From Clostridium magnum DSM 2767 (GTDB lineage Bacteria; Bacillota; Clostridia; Clostridiales; Clostridiaceae), in the NCBI RefSeq assembly GCF_001623875.1, contig NZ_LWAE01000002.1:1177501-1241500 (forward strand): a stretch of DNA of 64,000 nucleotides, in the 5' to 3' direction. Position 1 is the stretch's first letter. The number at the start of each line of letters is the position of its first letter. The notes below the pieces were generated by a model that was not told the origin of the DNA, made no database searches, and saw only the letters and a program-made list of their open reading frames with translations. A program made the translations under genes and the position numbers. Of the stretch, positions 1 to 9,367 are shown in pieces.

Positions 1-2
1 GT

Positions 3-665
3 ACCCGAGAACCTAATATGATAACGAAGGGGACGGGGAATAATAAACGTGAGGAACAAGATGGATGGGTTGGAAGTATTATTCCTAATGGTTTGATTGC
101 ACAAGAACTTTATCATGCAGAATTAGAAGCAATTGAAAATAAAAGAGATGCTATTCAAGAGATAGAGTCAGAATTAGATAATTTGATAGAAGCTGCAAAA
201 GTTGAAGATAGTGAGGAAAATAATGCTTTATATGATGCTTTGAAAAAGAATGAGGACGATGAACCCGGGGATGCTTTCGACAATAAATTAGTGAAGGAAG
301 AGTTAAAGAAAGCTGAAAAAGGTTCAGAAGAATATGAGTTGCTAAAAAAGGTTGAAACATTAATAAATAAAAAATCTTTGCTTGCTAAAGCTATCAAATC
401 CGAAGAAAAAGAGCTAAAGGATGCTGTACAAGAACGTATTTTAGTATTAACAGATGAGGAAATAGATCATCTAATGTATAAAAAATGGTTTGGAAGTACT
501 GTTGAAAAAATGGTCGGTTTAGTACAAATTCCATTGAAATCTGAATTAAACTCTTTACAAATGATACAGGAACGTTATGCAAATACACTGTCAGATATAG
601 ATATAGAAATAGAGAGCTTGATGAGTGAATTTGAAGCACTTAAGGACGAATTGGTGGTGAAATAA
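3..665 (+). CDS. hsdM: Type I restriction-modification methyltransferase subunit HsdM, C-terminal part
   Basis: The reading frame is open to the window edge, so the gene starts upstream. About 220 residues are visible. They hold the end of the catalytic region (GWVGSIIPNGLIAQELY) and then a long Lys/Glu-rich, probably coiled-coil tail of the kind HsdM uses to contact HsdS. The N6-adenine methylase motifs lie outside the window. Its stop overlaps the hsdS start as TAATG, which suggests translational coupling. Function is inferred from the tail and from hsdS and hsdR following directly. Confidence 0.85.
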   Translation, partial: TREPNMITKGTGNNKREEQDGWVGSIIPNGLIAQELYHAELEAIENKRDAIQEIESELDNLIEAAKVEDSEENNALYDALKKNEDDEPGDAFDNKLVKEELKKAEKGSEEYELLKKVETLINKKSLLAKAIKSEEKELKDAVQERILVLTDEEIDHLMYKKWFGSTVEKMVGLVQIPLKSELNSLQMIQERYANTLSDIDIEIESLMSEFEALKDELVVK

Positions 666-1933
666 TGAGCGAAAACAAGAAAAACGTACCTAAAAGACGA
701 TTTAAAGAGTTCGAAAATGCTGGTGATTGGGAACAGTGTAAGTTAAAAGATGTATCGACATACTCGAATGGTGGTAGTTTTGAAAATGATGTCCAAGAAA
801 AAGGGCGATATGAACTTATTACACTTAAGTCAGTTGATATAGGTGGAAATCTAGTTCATTCTGGTCGATATGTTGATGTTGAAGTTCCAACATTAACTAA
901 AGGAACACTTGTTATGATTCTTAGTGAGCAGTCACCCGGTTTACTTGGAATGACTACACAAATACCCATAGATAATACGTATATTCTTAATCAACGTGTT
1001 GCAGAAATACGACCATATCAAAGTGTTGATAGCTATTTTTTATCAAAGGCAATTAACAAAAATCAACAATACTTTAGTAGATGTGGGGCAGGTACAAAAG
1101 TACAAAATATTTCAAAGTCGAATGTTGAAAACTATGAATTTTTATTCCCACTACTCCAAGAACAACAAAAAATCGGGCAGTTTTTTACCAATATCGATAA
1201 CCTTATTACCCTTCATCAGCGTAAGTTAGAAAAGATGAAAGCATTAAAAAAAGCATATTTTACAGATATGTTTCCTGCTGAAGGAGAATGCAAGCCAAAA
1301 CTAAGATTTGCCGGTTTTACTGGTGATTGGGAACAGCGTAAGTTTTCAGAACTCTTTACTACACTCCAAAATAATGCATTATCTAGAGCTGAACTTAATT
1401 CTGAGAAGGGTGTAGCAATGAACGTTCATTATGGTGATGTGCTGATAAAATTCAGAGAGCGTTTGGACGTTAGTAAAGAGGAAGTTCCTTTTATTATAGA
1501 TGATACTTGTGTAAGCAAGTATAAGTCCTCATTTTTGAATAATGGTGATGTGATTATTGCAGATGCTGCGGAGGATGAAACAGTTGGGAAGTGCAGTGAA
1601 ATAGTAGGCTTGACTACTCAGACTGTAATTTCTGGATTGCATACAATTCCGTGTAGACCTATGCAAGTTTTTGCAAGTGGCTATCTTGGATATTATATGA
1701 ATTCGAATGCTTATCATGACCAATTATTACCGTTAATTCAAGGGACAAAAGTATCCTCTATTTCGAAGTCGGCTTTAAATGATACGGTAATAATATACCC
1801 GAAATCTAAGGAGGAACAAACTTTAATTGCAAAGTATTTTATCAACCTCGACAAACTTATCACCCTTCATCATCGTAAGCTTGAAAAACTTCAAAATATA
1901 AAGAAAGCATACCTAAATGAAATGTTTATTTAG
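665..1933 (+). CDS. hsdS: Type I restriction-modification specificity subunit HsdS
   Basis: This 422-residue protein sets the DNA target of the HsdM/HsdR complex. It has the usual two-fold layout: target-recognition domain 1 (about 20-180), a helical spacer ending KLEKMKALKKAYFTDMF, target-recognition domain 2 (about 215-395) and a second similar helix ending KLEKLQNIKKAYLNEMF. Both halves start with a GDWEQ motif, at about residues 20 and 218. The two-domain structure is intact, so a bipartite recognition site is expected. The sequence recognised cannot be read from the protein. Confidence 0.92.
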   Translation: MSENKKNVPKRRFKEFENAGDWEQCKLKDVSTYSNGGSFENDVQEKGRYELITLKSVDIGGNLVHSGRYVDVEVPTLTKGTLVMILSEQSPGLLGMTTQIPIDNTYILNQRVAEIRPYQSVDSYFLSKAINKNQQYFSRCGAGTKVQNISKSNVENYEFLFPLLQEQQKIGQFFTNIDNLITLHQRKLEKMKALKKAYFTDMFPAEGECKPKLRFAGFTGDWEQRKFSELFTTLQNNALSRAELNSEKGVAMNVHYGDVLIKFRERLDVSKEEVPFIIDDTCVSKYKSSFLNNGDVIIADAAEDETVGKCSEIVGLTTQTVISGLHTIPCRPMQVFASGYLGYYMNSNAYHDQLLPLIQGTKVSSISKSALNDTVIIYPKSKEEQTLIAKYFINLDKLITLHHRKLEKLQNIKKAYLNEMFI

Positions 1934-1948
1934 AGAGGAGTTTAAGTT

Positions 1949-4900
1949 ATGAGTAATGCACCTAAAAATGCTTCTGAGAGAGCTTTTCAGGAGAATTTTG
2001 TGAAAGAACTAGAAAAATATAAATGGAAGGCTCCTGATTTCTTAAACGGAAATAAGAAAAAAGTAACGGTAGATGATTTGATTAATCATTGGAGAAGTGA
2101 GCTTAATCGTATAAATACGGATCAACTTGAAGGTGTTGAATTAACAGATAATGAATTTAAACAGGTAATGACTAAGGTAGGTCAAATCACCAATAGTTAT
2201 GAAGCTGCTAAAATATTATCAATTGAAGAAGCAAAAGGGAAAATTGATGGGATTTACCGGGATGATAATCCTAATATAACTAGGAAACAGATTACTTTAA
2301 CTATATTAAAAAAAGCTGAGGTAAGAGGCGGTGACTCAAGTTATCGTATTGCAAGGGAGGTAGTAACTGCTAATAATAATCGATTTGATATAGTTTTACT
2401 AATTAATGGATTACCATTAATAAATATAGAACAAAAACGTACTGATAAGTCATTAGATGAGGCGTATGGACAGTTTAAAAGGTATTATAATGATGGTGAA
2501 TACTGTAATAACTTTATGGCATTTTCACAGATGATGGTAGTAACTACGGAGATAGAAACTCGTTATTTTGCAACACCAAAATCTATTAATGATTTCAATC
2601 CTGCATTTGTTTTTCATTGGGCGGATAAAGATAACAAAATGGTAAATAATTGGCAGAAAGTTATTGAACATTTTTTGATGATACCTATGGCGCATCAAAT
2701 GGTTGGAGATTACTTAGTGATTGATGAGGCTGAAGAAGAAGAAAACAGGAAACATATGCTCATGCGTCCATATCAGGTTTATGCATTGCAAGCAGTGGAG
2801 GGTGCTGCTTTTGGATGGGATAATGATGGTATACCCCATGGAGGATTTGTTTGGCATACAACTGGTTCAGGAAAAACAATTACTAGTTTTAAGACAGCTT
2901 TATTTTTATCTACTCGTGTAGGATTTGATAAGGTAGTATTTTTAGTTGATAGACGAGAACTGGATAAGAATACCAGGGAGAAATTTAAGGCATATGCAAC
3001 TTATGAGCCAGTAACGGTAGATGATACAAAATACACCTATCAATTAAAAAATAAACTTAAATCGCAGAACCAAGGTATTGTAGTTACAACCACATTTAAG
3101 CTTAATGAAGTCGTTAAGGAATTAGAAGAAGCTAAGGATACTACTTTATCACATAAAAAAATTGTATTTATTATAGATGAAGCCCATAGAACAACAATGG
3201 GACAGATGATGGGAACAATTACAAATTATTTTAGAAAAAATGGTCTTTTCTATGGATTTACTGGAACACCTTTATTTGATGAAAATAATATTAAAGGGAA
3301 AATAAATGAGAAAAGTGAAGTGATTAACACTACTAAAAAGCTATTTGGACCACCGCTTCATCAATATACCATTGACGAGGCAATATCAGATGGAAATGTT
3401 TTAGGGTTTCATGTGGATTATATAAATACTGGTGAATTTAAAAGTTATGATGATTTAAGAGAACAGTTAGTAGAAAAAATTAAAGAAGAAAACCCTGAGC
3501 TTTCTGATAGGGATATTGAACGTAAGGTACAAGAATGGTCTGAAGCAGAAGTGGAAATGGAGGCTAAAAAAAGAAATATTTTAATATATCAAGATGAAAC
3601 ACATATTCCAAGGGTGGTAGAGGAAATATTAAACAACTGGGAGACTCAATCTCAAGGGAGAGAATTTAATGCTATTTTAACAGTTGCATATAAAAATCGT
3701 GTGATTGCTTATTACGAAGAATTCAAAAAGCAAATGAAAGAACGTGAAGAAAAATTAAATATCGCTATGACATTTAGTTTTGGTAACGAAAATGATCCTG
3801 AAAACATTGCTCCAGCAATTATTGAAGGAATGTTTAAGGATTACTCTGAGTTTACAGGTATTGAATTTATTCCAGGTGATAAAAAACATGGAGAGGATGC
3901 ATATTTTGAAGATGTAGTGGATCGTGCAACTCGTGGTGGAAGCGGACGTAATAAAAAAAGTATAGATCTTGTGATTGTGGCAAATCAATTGCTAACAGGA
4001 TATGACTCTAAAAGGTTGAATACACTGTATGTTGATAGATCACTAGAACTACAGAGTTTAATTCAAGCATATTCTAGAACAAACCGTATATTTGGTAAGA
4101 ATAAAGAGTTTGGAACAATTGTTAATTTTCAGTATCCAAGGCTGACAAAACAAACAGTAGAAATTGCATTAAAATTATACGGTAGTGGTGGAAGTAGTAG
4201 TAAAGCAATCGTCGATACATACATTGTAGCAGTTGAAAAATTCAGGATAAATGCATTGGAAATGGTTGAGTCACTACCAGATCCTTCCCAATGGCAAGAA
4301 ATAAAAGATCACAAGGAAGAGAAAGACAAGTTTATTCTTACTTTTAAAGATGCAGCCGAACAGTTGAATTTAGTGGAGCAATATTATGAATATAAATGGG
4401 ATGATAGTGCATTTGGTATTGAAGAGCATACTTGGTTAAAATATAGAGGAGCATATAAAAATTTAACAAGAAATGGTGGAACTGGTGATCCTATTCCAAG
4501 TATTGTTAAACCACTTGTTGGAAAAACAAAGTTAGCAGGAACTCAAGTAATTGATGCTGCTCATATACTTGAATTGATTGGCTCGAAGGTGAGCAATGTA
4601 GGTGGTATGCAAACAGTAGATGGGGAAACCCTCCGTATAATCTATGAGCAAATTCAAGAACTGAGTGATATGGGTGAAGATAATAAAGCACATCTGCTGA
4701 AGGAGTTTGTAGAAATTGAATTAGTACCTGGAAACTTGTCTTATAACTTAAATTTTGATGAAGCTTTTGATATTTGGAAACAGAAGAAGTTAAAATCTAA
4801 CGTTAATGATTTAGCAGATGAATGGGGAATTGATAGAGAGTGGCTCTACAAATGTGTGAATGCATTTTCAGTAGGACAAGCTAAAGTGATACCTTATAGC

Positions 4901-5044
4901 GATGAATTAGCCCAAAATGTGGATTATGATAAGGCAACAAATAAATTAGCAGGTGGCAAGTTAAAACATATGATGAATTTAATGAAGAAATTGCCACAAT
5001 TTATGACTGAAATGAAACAAAAATATGATACTATCATAATCTAA
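1949..5044 (+). CDS. hsdR: Type I restriction endonuclease subunit HsdR
   Basis: This 1031-residue subunit translocates and cleaves DNA. An N-terminal nuclease domain carries a PD-(D/E)XK-type core (NNRFDIVLLINGLPL followed by IEQK, about 147-170). The superfamily 2 motor shows Walker A TTGSGKT near residue 306, the DEAH box in IIDEAHRTTMG and later motifs including YSRTNRIFG. The length is normal for the family. It starts 15 bp after hsdS behind GAGAGGAG, forming one operon with hsdM and hsdS. No disruption is seen. Confidence 0.95.
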   Translation: MSNAPKNASERAFQENFVKELEKYKWKAPDFLNGNKKKVTVDDLINHWRSELNRINTDQLEGVELTDNEFKQVMTKVGQITNSYEAAKILSIEEAKGKIDGIYRDDNPNITRKQITLTILKKAEVRGGDSSYRIAREVVTANNNRFDIVLLINGLPLINIEQKRTDKSLDEAYGQFKRYYNDGEYCNNFMAFSQMMVVTTEIETRYFATPKSINDFNPAFVFHWADKDNKMVNNWQKVIEHFLMIPMAHQMVGDYLVIDEAEEEENRKHMLMRPYQVYALQAVEGAAFGWDNDGIPHGGFVWHTTGSGKTITSFKTALFLSTRVGFDKVVFLVDRRELDKNTREKFKAYATYEPVTVDDTKYTYQLKNKLKSQNQGIVVTTTFKLNEVVKELEEAKDTTLSHKKIVFIIDEAHRTTMGQMMGTITNYFRKNGLFYGFTGTPLFDENNIKGKINEKSEVINTTKKLFGPPLHQYTIDEAISDGNVLGFHVDYINTGEFKSYDDLREQLVEKIKEENPELSDRDIERKVQEWSEAEVEMEAKKRNILIYQDETHIPRVVEEILNNWETQSQGREFNAILTVAYKNRVIAYYEEFKKQMKEREEKLNIAMTFSFGNENDPENIAPAIIEGMFKDYSEFTGIEFIPGDKKHGEDAYFEDVVDRATRGGSGRNKKSIDLVIVANQLLTGYDSKRLNTLYVDRSLELQSLIQAYSRTNRIFGKNKEFGTIVNFQYPRLTKQTVEIALKLYGSGGSSSKAIVDTYIVAVEKFRINALEMVESLPDPSQWQEIKDHKEEKDKFILTFKDAAEQLNLVEQYYEYKWDDSAFGIEEHTWLKYRGAYKNLTRNGGTGDPIPSIVKPLVGKTKLAGTQVIDAAHILELIGSKVSNVGGMQTVDGETLRIIYEQIQELSDMGEDNKAHLLKEFVEIELVPGNLSYNLNFDEAFDIWKQKKLKSNVNDLADEWGIDREWLYKCVNAFSVGQAKVIPYSDELAQNVDYDKATNKLAGGKLKHMMNLMKKLPQFMTEMKQKYDTIII

Positions 5045-5107
5045 GGCTACCAGAATGCGTTAGAAGTTGCTGAAACACAATCTAAATATGGGGAGGACTA
5101 GATCAAA

Positions 5108-5240
5108 ATGGTGGATATAAAATTTGAAATAAAAGAAACTATAGGCATTCTTTCAGAATCAGCAAAAGGGTAAGTGAGTAACTTTACCTGTAGTAGAATT
5201 AAAGAACCTAAGAGATATTCTTAACGGTATGGAATTATAA
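5108..5240 (+). pseudogene. YdbC-like (PC4 coactivator-type) gene with internal deletion
   Basis: A start behind GGGGAGG opens the peptide MVDIKFEIKETIG-ILSESAKG, which resembles the N terminus of YdbC/DUF2128 proteins as I recall them. It ends in TAA at 5171. In another frame, from 5178, the sequence reads VTLPVVELKNLRDILNGMEL and stop, which resembles the C terminus of the same family. The core of roughly 40 codons between them is missing. The family assignment rests on these two short ends. Confidence 0.6.
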
Positions 5241-5258
5241 AGACAAGGGGAAATTAAG

Positions 5259-5441
5259 ATGTTTGATAAGTATAGGCATGTATATTTAATTAATAAAGTA
5301 ACAGATAGCAGTTTTTCACTCTGCAAGGTATTAAATAAATATGAATCAGATGAGGCTGCAATGGATGATTTAAAAAAACTATTAGCAAAGAAAATCACTG
5401 AAACTGATCTGTTGAAAAAATTTGATGATAAAGAAATTTAA
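5259..5441 (+). CDS. Small hypothetical protein (60 aa)
   Basis: A short soluble protein starting MFDKYRHVYLINK, with a helical Lys/Asp/Glu-rich second half. It has a plausible ribosome site (AAGGGGAAATTAAG) and lies 18 bp after the ydbC remnant. No domain is recognised. Confidence 0.55.
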   Translation: MFDKYRHVYLINKVTDSSFSLCKVLNKYESDEAAMDDLKKLLAKKITETDLLKKFDDKEI

Positions 5442-5662
5442 TTTTATAATGCACTGGATATTCAAGTATCTGGTGTTTTCTTTTGTCTAAAAATCGTTAA
5501 ATTGATAGCTTTCAGTAGTATAATTTACTCGGTGTGTTAGCAAAAATACTGAAATATAAAAATACCTAATTAATTAAAATCTTTATTTCTAATATAATTG
5601 AATAGAAACAAGCTATAGGGCAATAATCCAGATAAAGAAATTATAATGTGGAGGAGTTACCT

Positions 5663-5854
5663 GTGGAATTGCAGATGGCTAAGTTATTGTTCTATGGTTT
5701 TGTTATAATTGCAGCTGCTCTATTTATATATGTAACAGCAGTAGCTATAATAATTTGCTTGAAGTGTAGAGTTTTAAGCGAAATGATAGAAGAAAAGATT
5801 AATGCGGGAGTACTGGACAATAAAAATCAATTAGAAGAGAGGTTTGGAGAGTAA
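5663..5854 (+). CDS. Small single-span membrane protein
   Basis: The GTG at 5663 is preferred because GGAGGAG lies 6 nt upstream; a start at 5648 would overlap that ribosome site. The product is about 63 residues. It has one strong membrane segment (about residues 8-32) and then a charged cytoplasmic tail (KCRVLSEMIEEK). Function is unknown. It begins a run of small ORFs, several of them membrane proteins, up to 7.2 kb. Confidence 0.5.
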   Translation: MELQMAKLLFYGFVIIAAALFIYVTAVAIIICLKCRVLSEMIEEKINAGVLDNKNQLEERFGE

Positions 5855-6015
5855 TTTTCTTTCCGACCTTTTTTTTATTTACCATAATATCTGATTTTGA
5901 ATTCTTGTTGCAATTGTATAAAACAAATTTATTTGATATAATATATATATATAATTAGTATTAATATCATATAAATATAAATAGACACAGAATAAAGCGC
6001 AAGAAAGGCTTAGCT

Positions 6016-6183
6016 ATGCGAAAGATTATTCAGCTTGATGAATACAGAAAAAAGAGAGAAAAGGATACTAGTAAATTTAATTTTGAAGATGCAGTAGATA
6101 ATTTTGTAGGATTTGAAATTGATGATGAAGAGCTAGAAAGAATACTAAAAGAAAGTAATGATGATACACCGCTCTCATTTTAG
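6016..6183 (+). CDS. Small acidic hypothetical protein (55 aa)
   Basis: A start behind AAGAAAGG gives MRKIIQLDEYRKKREKD followed by an acidic C-terminal half (GFEIDDEELERILKES). No cysteines, membrane span or known domain are seen. It sits 22 bp before the next small ORF and is probably co-transcribed with it. Confidence 0.5.
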   Translation: MRKIIQLDEYRKKREKDTSKFNFEDAVDNFVGFEIDDEELERILKESNDDTPLSF

Positions 6184-6205
6184 TATTAAATCGGGAGGAT
6201 GGATG

Positions 6206-6415
6206 ATGAAAAATAGTAATGGGATTTATGTAATATTCAAATTAATGTCAGATGTTATTATTGCATGGCAGGCATATGACTTTTATAAGGCAGATAAGAG
6301 AAATCTAGCAATCCTACTTATTGCAGCATATCTAGTAATTAGAATTTGGTGGTTTCTAAGAGGTATTCGCAGAAAAAGACTTAAGAATGAATTTAATGAA
6401 ATATTTCCAGAATAA
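6206..6415 (+). CDS. Small membrane protein (69 aa)
   Basis: The ATG at 6206 lies 7 nt after GGGAGG; an upstream ATG at 6158 is less likely because it overlaps the preceding gene. Two hydrophobic stretches (about 5-22 and 30-50) flank a short charged loop (YKADKRN), and a basic tail RGIRRKRLK follows. A topology with two membrane spans is predicted. Function is unknown. Confidence 0.5.
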   Translation: MKNSNGIYVIFKLMSDVIIAWQAYDFYKADKRNLAILLIAAYLVIRIWWFLRGIRRKRLKNEFNEIFPE

Positions 6416-6460
6416 TTCTCTGATCTAACTTTCCATACTTCATAGTTTACATCAGGTATC

Positions 6461-6563
6461 ACAAAACTTTGTCATAGCTGAAACCCACGTATACCAACGT
6501 TTATGAGTTTTTATTATACCACTGAGAAAACTTTATTATAGGTATGAGAAAACTTTGTTATAG
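6461..6563. repeat. Three imperfect direct repeats, AAAACTTTRTYATAG
   Basis: Copies start near 6462, 6526 and 6548. The last two lie 22 bp apart and share GAGAAAACTTT followed by TTATAG. They are in the gap upstream of the small gene at 6664 and look iteron- or operator-like. Confidence 0.4.
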
Positions 6564-6663
6564 TGATATTATATAAATTGCAACAAGTAAGGTATTAGAT
6601 TTCTAATAGGATTATAGAGATTATTAAGAGATGTTGATTTTAAGTGAGAGGGGATTCGTATAA

Positions 6664-6834
6664 ATGAGTAGTAGTATTAAGGAGATAGGTTTCAAATTTT
6701 TTATTCTTGTAATCTTATCTTTTATAGCAGGATATTTTCAGCTAATTACTATAAGACAGGGTGTAGGAATTGCTGCTGGAATGTCATTATTAGATATAAT
6801 TTATTACTTCTATAAAAACCGCGAACAAAGGTAA
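6664..6834 (+). CDS. Small membrane protein (56 aa)
   Basis: A start behind GAGAGGGG gives a 56-residue product with a hydrophobic region from about residue 10 to 30 (KFFILVILSFIAGYF) and a second from about 35 to 50. No family is recognised. It stands alone downstream of the 22-bp repeats. Confidence 0.5.
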   Translation: MSSSIKEIGFKFFILVILSFIAGYFQLITIRQGVGIAAGMSLLDIIYYFYKNREQR

Positions 6835-7000
6835 ATAGCCCTACCCTCTCACTTAATATACTTACAAAAGAAAATGAAAAAAATTTTATACAAAATAAAG
6901 CCTTTAAAGGTTTATTAGTTAAGTATAAAACTTAAAGAAGTATTAATTTTATATATAAGTAATGCTTCAGTATTTGGACCTATTATTTTAAATAGCAAAG

Positions 7001-7231
7001 TTACAACAAATAATAGTCTAAAAAAGACTTAATCAGCCATCTATCAGCTTTTATTGACCCAAAAATGAATATAAGTATGAATACCAATGTTATCTGAGAT
7101 TGGCAAAAAACACTTAAATAATAGGCTATTTCCTCCAATCCACGAACAAACCACAGATGTTTTCTCACATTATAAGCTAGATCAGTTGAATAATTATTGA
7201 TGCTTTGTATTATTCGATCTAATTCATTCAT
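7001..7231 (-). CDS. Small membrane protein (76 aa)
   Basis: The product has an amphipathic N-terminal half (MNELDRIIQSINNYS) and one clear membrane segment at about 45-62 (ITLVFILIFIFGSI). AAGGGG lies upstream but about 15 nt from the ATG, which is long. Treated as a probable gene because the hydrophobic segment is well formed. Function is unknown. Confidence 0.4.
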   Translation of the reverse strand: MNELDRIIQSINNYSTDLAYNVRKHLWFVRGLEEIAYYLSVFCQSQITLVFILIFIFGSIKADRWLIKSFLDYYLL

Positions 7232-7476
7232 AGTGTTAATTCTAACCCCTTTTCTAACTATTATACAGATATTATAACATAAATTAATTTATTTAGTAAA
7301 ACAGATATATACGATTAATATATAAATTGAAAAGAGGTAAAAATATTATACAATAATTAAATCGTAAAATAATAAAGATACGACTTAACTGACACTAAAG
7401 TTATGACACTTTAACTCTACAAATTGGAATTTGTACATTTCGACTTATCTTAATCTGAATGAGATAAGAATCATAA

Positions 7477-7824
7477 CTACTCAAAAAACTTTCCCTTATA
7501 AAAATTCTCATTCCCAAGTTTTTTTGCCGTCAGCCTAAATATAACACAACCATCTGGGCATACAATATCTTTGCTATATTTACTAGTTCCACCGATGTTC
7601 TCTAAATCACCGCCACTCCTGACAGCCTCCATTATTGGAAACATAATCATCATGGCTTTGGAACAAATACCTTGTCCATCAGCATTTACAGGACAGCCAT
7701 AGGTGCAGGTATACTTATCTCCAACTTCCTCTCCATTTCGGCAATATCTCTCAGTGTGGTCTCCACGAAGAAAGCCTATAACCTCGATTTCCCATTCATA
7801 CTCCTCATCATACCATTTTTTCAT
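7477..7824 (-). CDS. TIGR04076-family small cysteine-rich protein
   Basis: This 115-residue protein has GGAGG 7 nt before its ATG. It matches the family pattern as I know it: an N-terminal EIEVIGF strand, a CTYGCPV cysteine pair, GICSKAMMIMFPIMEAVRSGGD in the middle and DIVCPDGCVIFRL near the end. Six cysteines suggest metal binding or structural disulfides, but the biochemical role of the family is unknown to me. It lies about 180 bp beyond the attC-like element and in the same orientation. Confidence 0.7.
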   Translation of the reverse strand: MKKWYDEEYEWEIEVIGFLRGDHTERYCRNGEEVGDKYTCTYGCPVNADGQGICSKAMMIMFPIMEAVRSGGDLENIGGTSKYSKDIVCPDGCVIFRLTAKKLGNENFYKGKFFE

Positions 7825-8004
7825 GATAAACCTCCATATTCTAAATTTTCTGCTCTTTCTAATATCCAGACAAATTACTATTTGTCAGCCGATTATACAA
7901 ATAACCTTTACTTCTCAATTTCTTTATAATTGTCACTCTATATTCTGTAATTTAAATTACAAAATGGTATGTGTAAACATGAGTTTAATTAGATTTAAAA
8001 TGTC

Positions 8005-8122
8005 ATATAACGTTTTATTATTCCCGACGTCCCTTCACTGTAACATCAGAGCCCTTCTTCACAGGCGGTGCTTGCACCCAGTGAAGGAATGTGCAATGCA
8101 TACGGGAATAATTTTGTTAGGC
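8005..8122 (-). other. attC-like palindromic element (candidate integron cassette recombination site)
   Basis: Read on the minus strand, the element opens with GCCTAAC (a perfect RYYYAAC) 21 bp after the abiH stop and closes with GTTATAT (near GTTRRRY). Between them are two nested inverted repeats: ATTATTCCCG at 8017-8026 with its complement at 8103-8112, and CCTTCACTG at 8032-8040 with its complement at 8079-8087. It is about 118 bp, within the usual attC range, and richer in G+C than its surroundings. The gene-then-attC orientation is correct. No integron integrase is seen in the window. Confidence 0.5.
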
Positions 8123-8143
8123 GATGTAATTAACGGCAGCGCT

Positions 8144-9169
8144 CTACACACCAGGGTATTCGTCAATACCTCTTATACTAACAATTTCACTGCAAACATC
8201 TCGAGATAGCGTATGTGCAAATTTAAACATTCCATACTCACCTTCATCTAAATTCAAACTATTCTTGGCAACATCATTTATACGTTCCATACTTGAATCA
8301 GAATAATAAGAAAATGTCCATTTGGCATTCGGCCATCTATGTCTTATTTGAACCAGATATGGGATATCAACCTCACCTAATGATAGACCATAGAGATTGA
8401 TATTCTCGACCTCTCCTTCAATCACATCGTAGAAATAGCTACACCCCATTTTACATCCTTCCACATCTTTTCTGAGCTTATGTATGTAGCTTAGCAGACA
8501 TCTATATTCATTGATTCTATTATAACTACTCTGTGTAAAATCATATTTCTCATCCAATTTCTCAATTACTGCTTTGATTTCTTGAATTCTACTGTCATTG
8601 CCATGTCCAACTATAAGTTCACCTCCATCATCTCCAAGGCACTCGCCATGTACATAGTAAATCTTATCGTCCTCAATGCCATATAGTTTTTGCAATGAAT
8701 GAGTATAATTGAATTGTAGAAAGTAATCTTCATTGCTTAAATCAAGGTCACTACTATTCAATAAACGCTCCTTAATTAAGGAGTAGTTCGACTCGAAATC
8801 AAGAGTGTCTCTTACCCACTTGGCAAACTTCTTCTTTAGTTGGTCTGCATTCTTGTCGTGCTCTAGTTCAATCTCTACTGGGTCAGGGTATTCTAAATCT
8901 AAATCATCTACTGACGTATCAACCACAAAGTACTCGTCCACCTTAGACAAATGCCTTTCAAAATCACTCCAAAAAATATTCTCAACCACGTAATCATAGT
9001 GGTGAGCTATAGATGGCCCCACCATCTTTAAATGATTAAGCTCATACATTCTTCCAATCTTTTCATAGAATTCAGGATCATTCTTAATCAAATAACAACC
9101 AAAATAGTAATAACTACTAGGCAAACCATGATACAAGTCGAATCCATTACCAATTACGTTCAAATTCAT
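8144..9169 (-). CDS. abiH: AbiH-family abortive-infection protein
   Basis: This protein of about 341 residues begins LNVIGNGFDLYHGLPSSYYYFG, the signature N terminus of the AbiH family (phage defence, first described on lactococcal plasmids). Conserved internal motifs include FLQFNYTHSLQKLYG, YVHG and IVGHGND, followed by NLYGLSLGEVD. The ATG at 9169 is chosen because the upstream GTG at 9181 adds only four residues of GGTGGG-encoding sequence. The mechanism is unproven. The gene lies between GTTAAGC at 9219-9225 (minus strand) and the attC-like element, like a captured cassette. Confidence 0.8.
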   Translation of the reverse strand: MNLNVIGNGFDLYHGLPSSYYYFGCYLIKNDPEFYEKIGRMYELNHLKMVGPSIAHHYDYVVENIFWSDFERHLSKVDEYFVVDTSVDDLDLEYPDPVEIELEHDKNADQLKKKFAKWVRDTLDFESNYSLIKERLLNSSDLDLSNEDYFLQFNYTHSLQKLYGIEDDKIYYVHGECLGDDGGELIVGHGNDSRIQEIKAVIEKLDEKYDFTQSSYNRINEYRCLLSYIHKLRKDVEGCKMGCSYFYDVIEGEVENINLYGLSLGEVDIPYLVQIRHRWPNAKWTFSYYSDSSMERINDVAKNSLNLDEGEYGMFKFAHTLSRDVCSEIVSIRGIDEYPGV

Positions 9170-9367
9170 GTTCCCACCCACTCTATATAATTTTAATCAT
9201 AGTCTAGTTAACTATATCGCTTAACTATCACATCACCGTAATTAATGTCATTATATTTCCCAATAGTAGAGTATTCCCAACGTTGGTGTCGGCTAATACA
9301 CCTCTAACTGCAAATTACTATTTTTCTTTAGTAAATTATACCATGTTTGCATTACGTAACAACAATT

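Noticed and set aside
7672..8209. Two overlapping plus-strand frames of 85 and 168 codons
   Set aside because: They run antisense to the TIGR04076 gene and through the attC-like palindrome, with no ribosome site and no plausible protein features.
9219..9290. A second attC-like site upstream of abiH
   Set aside because: GTTAAGC (minus strand) is a perfect boundary motif, but the opposite end is only CACCAAC-like and the internal inverted repeats are weak and do not form the nested attC structure.
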